From Ancistrus triradiatus (lineage: Eukaryota > Chordata > Actinopteri > Siluriformes > Loricariidae), in NCBI GenBank assembly GCA_025084515.1, contig JAJAGP010000100.1, forward strand, positions 248,501 to 312,500: a stretch of 64,000 nt of DNA, in the 5' to 3' direction. A model generated the notes under the pieces. That model saw only the letters and a list, made by a program, of their open reading frames with translations, had not been told where the DNA came from and ran no database searches. The position numbers and the translations under genes were made by a program. This document shows, one piece after another, positions 10,201-20,737 of this stretch. How positions within the stretch are numbered: the stretch's first letter is position 1; each line of letters begins with the position of its first letter.

Positions 10201-13200
10201 CAAAGATGTAGACTATAAGACTGGTGGTGTCTTTACAGTGGTTCCTCAGTTCTCGACCACCTCGAAACTCATCGAAAGCAGCTCTCGACGCACAGTAGCC
10301 CTTGCTCAGTGAAGATCTCTGCTGTGATTATCGTGTTTTACTTTATTTTTACATCTACAGTTCTGTCTGTATTCTTAGTGCAAATAAGTCTCCATGGGTC
10401 CTAAACAGGTTAGTTATAAGAGCCAACCAAAAGGAGACCCTGAAAGGAAACACAGGCTTCAGTTAGCTTAGCAGCTGTACTAGTGCCCTGAGTTCACCAA
10501 TAGAGTAAGTGTTTTGCTTTTACTTTTCACTTTCATCAACTGTAGGTTGATGTAAGTGTCTTAAACAGTAAGGTAGGCTCTGCTATTATACAGCATAGAC
10601 TATATTATACTTCTCAGTTCATGAAACATTTAACTTTTAACATTTAACTTTTTAATTTAATTTGTTGGAACACATCCTCATCATTAAATCAGGGAGCACC
10701 TGTAAAAAACGCCATTAATGCATATAATGCCTTATACAATGTGTGTTTTCTGGGGGTCTGGAATGGATTCGTTCAATTTACATTGTTCCTTATGGGAAAA
10801 ATTTGCTTGTCATTTTCCATTGCCGTTGTATTTTGTGTACAGTTTGTTCATTCACTTTTAACTTCAGTCATTTGCTTTTAGATAGAATGCTAGCTTGATC
10901 TGTCGCGCTAGCACGCTGCATGCACTCAGTGAGCGTACGCAGTAGTCTATCAGAGAATACAGTGAATACAAGAACTGTTAAGGCATGCTTTTGACTGTTT
11001 TTTTTTTGTTTTTGTGAGTGACATACTCGATAATGCCAGATCACACATCGTTCAAACAATTAAGATATTATCGCAGACGATGCATATCACACACCCCTGC
11101 ACCCAAGATCACTTTACAGAATGTAAACCCCACAAACAAACACAACTTAAACTATAAAAACGTAGATGTGAGACAATGTGAACAAGTCTTATGAGGAGAA
11201 TGAGTACAGAGAGATGTCACAGAAAGTCTACAGCCATAGTGCAAGAACACTGAAGGACCTCCTGGCTAATTTACGTGCAGTACAGACAACAGACCAGTTC
11301 CAGCTGACCAGAGGGACCTTGCTGAGTTACCACTGAGGGCACAGTGCTTAAGGTCAAAGTTCTGTGGGCCAGAAGGTCCACGTTTCAAAACCCACTTCCA
11401 CCAAGCTGCCACTGTTGAGGCCTTCAGCAAGAGCTTAACCCACAGTTGCTTGGACTGGAAGACTGTATCAGTTGTAACTTTAGCGGCTGCTAAATCAGCA
11501 AATGGAAACGTAATGGAGGTATTGGAAGTAAGGCCTGAATGACCTTGAAGGTACTGGACCAGAGTACACTTCAAGGTACTAGAACATAGTACAGTATAAA
11601 GTGGGTAGCCAGTGTTCTTGGAGAACAGGAGTAATGTGATTGAATTTTGTGGTGTGTGTAAGAATTATGGGGGCTGTGTGTTGAACTAACTGTAGTTTGG
11701 AAAGGAGGGTATCAAAAAGTGCCACAAAGTAATGAACTACAGTTCATTGTAGTGAGTGTTTCAGCATTTGTCGTACAAAATATTGCAGAAGTGGAAAAAT
11801 TCTACTGTAACCACAGAGCTTTAAACATCGGAGTAAAGGCCATTTCACACCGAGTCTGTTTTTTACACAAGTAAAGATGTCACGTCAAATTTTGAAAAAG
11901 AACAAACACGTATATTACGGCCATCCTTCACACCAAGTCCGAAACTGACTGACTGCAACACTGCGTACATTTTTAAGAGCCTGTTCTAATTTCTGCGTTG
12001 TTCGGATGCGTTAAAATCAGGCTGACCAATCAGAGCTCAGTTGTCAGGCAGAACAGCTCATCCTGCTAGTAGCAGAGTGCAAGAGCTTATAGGACAAGCA
12101 ACAGTCTGACTATAAAACATGGATATTAAAGAAATGATCTGGTGGAATATAACTGAAAGGCTGGAGAATTAAGGTGATAAACCTCACAGAGGCTGGATGG
12201 AACCATTTTCTTATTTATTTAAGTGCATATTCTAATCTGTTCATGCCTGTTCATCGGTTCAAGCTTCCTGCACTAATCTTCACTTGTGTCTTTGTTTGTT
12301 TGTTTTTTTTAGGTTGACGATGTGAAAAAGACACGGTGAGACACATTAAGAGAAGCAAAATTAAAGAAAGCAAAAGTGGACAGGGAGTTTTCAGTGTTTA
12401 GACAAAAAATGCGTGGGACTTGGTGTGAAGGTTCCACTACGTTAAAAATCACATCCTTTTTTTTCTTGCAGAAGACTTGCATTAAGACTGAAATCCGAGA
12501 CTAGTAATACGTCACGGACTGTAGAGAAGGCTCAATGAGGGTACTACCAATGTTATAGAGAAGCTAGCAGACGTGTAATACAGGTTTAGGTAATGGCTTC
12601 CATCACTTAAGTTTTGTATGCATTTAGTTTGAGAAAGTTAGAACTCATCCATTTCTTTAGATCATGAATTCAGTCTATTAATGACTGTGGGGGAAAGCTC
12701 AAGCTAGCTTTGGTGAATGCATAAATCTGGGATGCATTAGCATAGCAATGAAAGCTAAGGCCATGCCGAGGAATTATGTGCCTGAAAGGAAGAATATAAA
12801 TGAAAAAAGAAGAGAACCAAGGACGAGAACCCTGAGTAACACAGCACATCTGTAGGCGATTTGCAGTTTTGAAAGGAAATTAATGTTTAAATTAATAATA
12901 AATAAATAATAAATAACTTAAAGTTCAAGAAGTACGATTATGCCAAATGTTCCATAGTCAATAGTGACACTGAAGTCATTAGCCACGCTGAGAGCTGCGG
13001 TCACTCGGACTGAAAAGTTTGGGAAATTTTCTACTAACGAGTTACAAGAAACCCAATCTTACACTGAAAAATTAGTCTGAGCTAAATTTAGTCTCAGCAA
13101 AAAAAAAATCTCTCATCAAGAAATATGTGCCACAATTAATGGCACCCCTGCACTTCCTATTTTGTGCAACCTCGCTTAAAAAAACAGCAATCAGTCCTTT

Positions 13201-16200
13201 TTAGTCTGTTATTTGCCCAATAAAACAGCACTCAGTCTTCCCCAATCACATCTTATGAGTTTGGAGGATATGTACAGGGAAATTGAGAGCATTCCTATTT
13301 AGAGAATCTCTCTACATCATCCAGGTCCTCCTGTGCACTCCTGTTTTAGCTCAGCCAACATGTTTTTGTAGACTTTAGATTGGGAAACTGAGAGCCAGCA
13401 GAAGCGTGATTTTGTGTTCAGTAAACAATTTTTGTGTTGACGTGTTTAAACTCCAAATGATGAGACCTGTGTTACGGTTCGCCATGCGAACGCGATGGCG
13501 AATCGTGAAAGTAAAAGAAAGGGATATTAGGACCCAATTGCAGTCAGCTCCAGATGGTAGTAATGAACTGAAATGAGTGAGATAAATAAAACAATAATTA
13601 ATGAAATGGAATGCAAACAACTGGAGAAAAGAATGAAGTGAGACTTTTGTGTGTGCAGCGTAAGCTGCCGATCTGTGAGGCAGCGCGACACACAAAGCTC
13701 ACGACCCGCCCTATGGGGGCAGCTAAGGCGGGGTAAAAAGCCCCCCTGCCGAAGGTTGCCAAGCTGCGGCAGCTTATATAAAACCACTGACCGCTTCGAC
13801 CAACGAAGCCCGCCCACAAAGCTGAGCAGTCGGACAGCACAGGAAGCGGAAAGGTGGTTTCAAAATACACTGACCGTGTTTAACATTGAAATCTTGCTTC
13901 TTAACTAAAGGCATAGCAAGCGCACGAAGCGCCCACTTGTTTCAAAAAAAATGCAACTGATGTGTTTAACAAATGAAATTCTCCTATTAAAATGAGGCAA
14001 GAGCCGCGCACGAAGCGCCCAATCGTTTTAACTACACTGACGTTGTTTAACAACAGGAATCTGCCTATTAAAGTGAGGCAGAGCACAGCGCACGAAGCGC
14101 GAAGTGTTTTAAATACACTGACTTGGTTAACAGAAGAAATCTGCTTCTTAAAGCAAAGCAGAGCACAGCGCACGAAGCGCGAAGTGTCTGAATGCACTGA
14201 CGGGATTAGTTGAGGGGGTCTCTGCATGGAACGAGGCTGAGATCAGCGCTTGAGGCGCCTGGGAATAGAAGCGCAAAATATTAATGAAACGAATGGTAAC
14301 TAATACAATAACCGGGGAAAGAAAATACAGTACGGCGCCTGATAGCGCTGGGAGAGAGAGTAGGAAGCCAACAAGCCGAGAGCGCTCAGTGTAACGAACT
14401 GAGCCCCATGCAATCGACGAACGAGCTCTCTCTAGGAATCGCTTTCTACACAGAATCAGGGCTGCAGGGGAACGCAGCCGCGCAGCCTGAGCGTGAGAGC
14501 GGTGACGCGCTGTGCGGGCTTCAGAGACCGATTTCAACTTCTGAAGCAATGCGATGCATTTCACGGTACTGTGTGTGTGACACAGCATGAAACGGACGGC
14601 CAAAGCCCGGACGAAAGCGGGGAACGAGCCTACCGCTCGGATCCGAGGCTGCAAAGCCCAAAGTGAGGCAGTAGAAGTGAGGGACACGCGGGGGCGCGCA
14701 ACGCCGGGGCGAGTGCACCTCAAAACGCCGAAGCAGAACCACGAAGGAGCAAAAAGCGCAATTACAGGCCGGTTCTGACCCTACGCTAAATCTACGCCCT
14801 GGATTACCTCCAAATCTCCAGATTCGTACTCCGGCTGAGCCCCTAAAGCGAGCACAGTCTACCAAAGTCCCTAACACCAACCGTACCGAAGCGACAGCGC
14901 GAATGAGACCCCCGAAAGTCTCTTAAACACAAAAAAACGTAGCGTCCCTAAGCACAGCAAAACCCTGATATAGACGCCACAGGAATCAGTAGGATGGAAG
15001 GCGATGGTGCGACGCCTGTCAGTGCCAAACAAAGCTCTTAAATAGAGCCACTGACAGGTGTGTGCAATCGTGCCGTAATCAAGTGACACTGGCACGCTCG
15101 CACGGTCTGAGGATCCCGAGCCAAAGCTGAACCAATACTGGCCTCTACTGTCAGCTTGGCGGAATCCCCAGACTGCTGGGAAGGTAGTAAGACGGCACTG
15201 TGGGATCAATCGCGGCCACTAGCGGCCACTGTGCACCACTAACAACCTGTGCTTACGTGACTAAACTAGGGCTGCAACTAACGATATTAATAATTATTTA
15301 ATCGGTCCGATTATTTTTTTCGATTAATTGATAATCGGATTAAAAAAAAAAAAACTTTCCATGTCTTTTATTCGAAATATACCTTAAATAACAGAGCAAA
15401 TAAGTGCTTACAATAAATGAATAATAATAAATTAAATTCATTAATAAATTAAAATAACAAATTAAATAATAAAGAAAAATAAGTGCATCTCTGATGCAAA
15501 CACTACATACAAACTCATTCACGCCCTTTCTTTAGGAACTTTGCATTGCAATCCAAAAATGTTATCATGTCAACATGCTCCTGGCTAAAGCTGGCTCTCT
15601 TTTTTAGAGACTATGGCCCTGTCCACACAAACACGGGTATTTTTAAAAACGTTTTCACCGTTCGTCCACACGAAAACGAACTTTTTTTGCAAAACTCCTT
15701 CCAGGGTGAAGATTTTCAGACAAAACGGAGTTTCTTGCTTGTAACGTCATTTGTGCGCCGTTATCTCCTTTGTTTACATGAGGTGATTTTGTGCAATAGC
15801 GGACGTAGCCAAAATAGTGCCAGCTGTAACACTGCTGACCGAACTTGTTACAAATCTACGAATACATTTACAATTATTACTTTTTCATTACACTGAAGAA
15901 CAGAGGCATCAGAAAGTGCTACGGAGGTCACTACTATATCCATCACACCCACGAAGCAGTTCCCGCCCCCCGTGTCGCCGGTTTGGGACGAGACCCGGTC
16001 GGACCTCTCGTTGGTGGGACAGCTTTCAAAACGAAGTGGTTGTTGAAGAAGAATGGCAAGAAAATGTTCGTAAGCATAGGACATCGCTGTTGTCGTTGAG
16101 TGAGCTGCTTCGCCGGCATATAGGACTGCTGGTTTGGCATTGCTCTTGACAGCGACTGCGCGCATTTTTGCGTTTTCATGTGGACGAAGTTTTTTGTTTA

Positions 16201-19200
16201 AACAGTGCTTGTGTGGACGGGATGTTTTTTATAAACTAATTTGAAAACCCCCGTTTTAGAAAATACCCGTGTACATGTGGACATAGTCTTAACGCTAACT
16301 TATTTTGAAGATTCCGCGTCCGCGCCGGCTCCGCCTCGCTCCGTTCAATCACTCGTGTTTCTTTTCCAGCGCTGACCGCAAGTGCCGCAAGTAACGTAAG
16401 CGGATATGATGAGGCGGGAGACACGTAAATCATGCGACACAACGAATCGATAATGAAATTTGTTGTCAACGCTTTTACTAATCGATTATTATCGATTTTA
16501 TCGATTCGTTGTTGCAGCCCTAGACTACACATGAACATTCTGTCAAAGGAAAGACTATTTCTGGATTCACAGTGTGCATGGAAACAATTAGCATTGATTT
16601 TGAAAATGTGAATACTTAAAAACACATTATATATGACCCATGTCAAAATTGGCAAGGCAGAGTAAGCCGTCCTTACCCTCCCATTGACTCTACCTGTTGA
16701 TTAAGCTCCATGATCTCAGCATCGCCACCTCCATTCCGAGCCAGACTGGGGTTCTTCCTGATGGTGGTGTTCGTCACTCTCTGTGGTGTGGGCATATTTT
16801 TGGGTACCGTTGGTGAGGTTCTCTGGGGCCCTGCAAATGGAACAACACTGTTTAGCCACAGTCTCATCAGCATCACATAATACAAAACAAAAAAGGTTTC
16901 ATGCAGTAAGCTGATGTTGCACCATTGGAAAATGTACTTTAAATAGTTTAAAGTAGCGACATGTAATGATCTGCTAGGCTTAATGTAATGTATAAAGCAT
17001 AATTAAGGTCAGCCTTTCAGTCTCAAGCTGTTGTTGTAACTTTGGTTAAGCCCATGCCAGCTTAAAAACAGAATCTCTTTAAAAACATTCCCTTTTCAGG
17101 TAAGTTTAACCAAAGTCACATTTTTATGAAAACATGTTATTAGAGTCTAAATTGTGGATACACTCCCAATCCAGCCCAATGACATCAAAGCCAGAGTCAA
17201 CTGTCAGCCGTTTTTAATATGCAAGAAACATGAATATAACATCATTTTTTTATTTACAAAGGTGCTTGAAAGTTTGTGAACCCTTTAGAACTTTCTATAT
17301 TTCTGCATGAATATGACCTAAAACATCATCAGATTTTCACACAAGTCCTAAAAGTGGATTAAGAGAACCCAGTTAAACAAATGAGACAAATATTATACTT
17401 GGTCATTTATTTATTGAGGAAAATGATTCAATATTACATATAAGTGAGTGGCAAAAGTATGTGAACCTTTGCTTTCAGTATCTGGTATGACCCCCCCTTA
17501 TCTACTTTTAGATTTTTTGATTTGTGAAAATGTGATGATGTTTCAGGATGGATTTATGCAGAAATATAGAAAATTCTAAAGGGTTCACAAACTTTCAAGC
17601 ACCACTGTAAGTGTATTGCTTAATAACATAACAAAACAACAGATAATTTAAGAGCTTACTGCTCACTGAGCGCTCACTAGGACAAACCTTGTCAGATGAC
17701 AACAATTTGCATGTTAAATCATTTGGGTTCAGCCGCCATGGGCTGTGCATTCAAATGTGTCCAAATGGAAACCATGTCACTACTGTGCACCTTTGTTAGT
17801 ACAGGCAACACATAAAGCTTTGAAGGTTTTCTCAATGGCACTGAGCTGAACATTTCACCACAAGATGCAATTTCACTCTGTCCACTACCATGGAAGCTCG
17901 AGCATGGAGCAAACATTCCGGAGGCCGTGCACTAACCGGCCACTTGCAGTGTAGAAGCTCAGCATGGATGCAACAGATGTGCAGTAGAATCAATGGGTTA
18001 CCTTGACCAGTTCTCTTGGTTTTGTGGGAAAATTGATCACCTGGATTCGGGGGAGGAGCGATGTCTTGACCCTGTCGAGCTTGAAGGGGATCGTACTCTT
18101 TCCCATCGTAGTTGGCATCAAAGAATTTCTTAAACCACTGGACAAATTCAAAGTTGTCTTGGAACTTCCCCTTTACTAGCTTTTCCACTGGGATTATCTG
18201 ATGGATAAACAATAAAAACAAACAGGGGGATTAAGCAGAGTGAGATCAATTACATAATCAAAAATCTTTATCAACAGAAAACATTGGAAATTCGTAGTTT
18301 GGTGAATAGTCATGGCACAGTATACAGACAATTAATACACAAATCTACTGTTATGTACATTTACCTTGTAGCTGGTCATTTTATCACGTATACCATAGGA
18401 ATGCACTGATCCGACTTTTTCCGTTCCGATTCAGATACATATACCGTATTTTTCTGACCATAAAGCGCACCGGATTATAAGACGCAATATCAGTGATCGA
18501 CTGCTAACGGATCTATTTTCATACATAAAGCGCACCGGGTTATAAGGCGCATGAAATGAAACAAAACTCTAAGTTCCGTCGGAAGCTCAGTTTGGTCTTT
18601 ACCTGGCGCAGGGCATCTTCTTGTTTCTCCACTTCCGTACCATTGTTGAATTCTCTCGCAGCTGCTCTATGTCCATGTTGTACTGCGTGACTGATAGCGT
18701 TGGGTTTGAAATCCGCTTAGAAAATAAATGAATGAATGCACGTACCCTAATGCTGAAGCACATACCGTATTACTCTGCAATGCTGCGCACTACGGTGGCC
18801 ATGAGCTTCATAACTTACCAAGACCGTGCTAAAACATTTTGACAGATTTATGAGTGCCGTGTACCATCTACAATCGGTTCTAGGTCAGAAAGCACAACCA
18901 GAATTAATTCATACATTAGACGCACCGCATTTTAAGGCGCACTGTCGATTTCTGAGAAAATTAAAGGATTTTAAGTGCGCCTTATGGTCCGAAAAATACA
19001 GTACTTTGCATATTTGCCCGATATCTGTCCGATACCATTGGTGACTTAATAAACCATATATATATATATATGTGTATATATATAGAGAGAGAAAGAGAGC
19101 GAGAGAGAGAGATATAGAGATATATACGTATAGTTTATTGAGTCACCAATGGTATTGGATAGATATCGGGTATATATTGGACCGATATGCAAAGATCGGA

Positions 19201-20674
19201 GTCGGAATTGAAAAAATCGGAACAAAGCATTCCTAAGGTACCGTATTTTTCGGACCATAAGGTGCACTTAAAATCCTTTAATTTTCTCAAAAATCGACAG
19301 TGCGCCTTAAAATGCGGTACGTCTAATGTATGAATTAATTCTGGTTGTGCTTTCTGACCTAGAACCGATTGTAGATGGTACACAGCGCTCATAAATCTGT
19401 CAAAATGTTTTAGCACGGTCTTGGTAAGTTACGAAGCTCATGGCCACCGTAGTGCGCAGCATAGCGGAGTAATACGGTATGTGCTTCAGCATTAGGGTAC
19501 GTGCATTCATTCATTCATTTTCGAAGCGGATTTCAAACCCAACGCTATCAGTCACGCAGTACAACATGGACATACAGCAGCTGTGAGAAAATTCAACATT
19601 AACGAATCAATGATACAGAAGTGGAGGAAGCAAGAAGACGCCCTGCGCCAGGTAAAGACCAAACTGAGCTTCCGAGGGAACTTAAGAGTTTTGTTTCATT
19701 TCATGCGTCTTATAACCCGGTGCGCTTTATGTATGAAAATATACCGTTATCAGCCGATCATTGATATTGTGCCTTATAACCCGGTGCGCTTTGTAGCCCG
19801 GAAAATACGGTAATGCATAATGCACACTCTATATAGCTAAACGTTTGAAGACACTCAAATTACATCCAAAATCTATATTAATTTTAAGGAGTGTATCCCT
19901 TTTTGCTTCTCACATGACTACGATGTCAGGCACTGATTTTGGACTATAAACCCTGCCTCACTGTTGGCATTTGAATCAACTAAAGTCGTCTGATAGAGCT
20001 GCCAAACCATTTCTTTATGGACTGATTTAGAAAGACAGGACAGACAACTGATGAACTGGCTTGTTGAGAAGGCAGAATCCTTTGACAGTATTATACAAAG
20101 TCACTGAGGTGTTCAGTACAACCCTTTGTCCTGCCACTGTTTGTCTATGCATATTTCATGCCTGTATGCTTCACATTATGAACCTGCTAGCAGTGAGTGT
20201 GGCTGAAATAAAAGAGCACTATAATTAGAAGGGGTGTCCACAAGCTTTTAACTTAATAAAAACAACATATGATCTGTTCAATGACAGGACATCAAAAGAA
20301 CATGTATGTAAAAGATAACAGACTAACTTTATCAACACTCATCCTTTTGAAAGCTGCCTGAAGGACTTTGAAGTTATGTATATACTCGTGTTCCAGTTTT
20401 GCCTGGAATTTCACCTTCTTCAGAAAAATGCACCCTGGGAATAACATGTCCATGAACTGACAATATGCCGCACCTGCAGAGACAAAAGAACACAGGTTAA
20501 TACAAATGCAGTGACCTGAACAACATTTCCTTTGCTACGAGATATTGTGCAAATGTTAGGACTCGCCAAACATTATGATATGATTTTCTGGAAGCGCTGG
20601 TGAAAATTCAACTGTAGAAAATGTTAAATAACAAATGAAAATGGTCACACTTGGTATATTTCTATATGCTCCAG

Positions 20675-20737
<63 letters not shown>

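Noticed and set aside
13860..14210. Regularly spaced repeats as a possible CRISPR array
   Set aside because: Units are about 78 bp with diverging bodies and no repeat-spacer pattern, in an animal genome; it is an ordinary tandem repeat.
14148..14723. 191-codon minus-strand open frame in the GC-rich block
   Set aside because: Overlapping long frames exist on both strands here, as expected from high GC; no protein motif or splice context supports coding.
15848..16165. 105-codon minus-strand open frame inside the nested hAT-like element
   Set aside because: No transposase motif could be recognised, and other frames overlap it; treated as repeat sequence.
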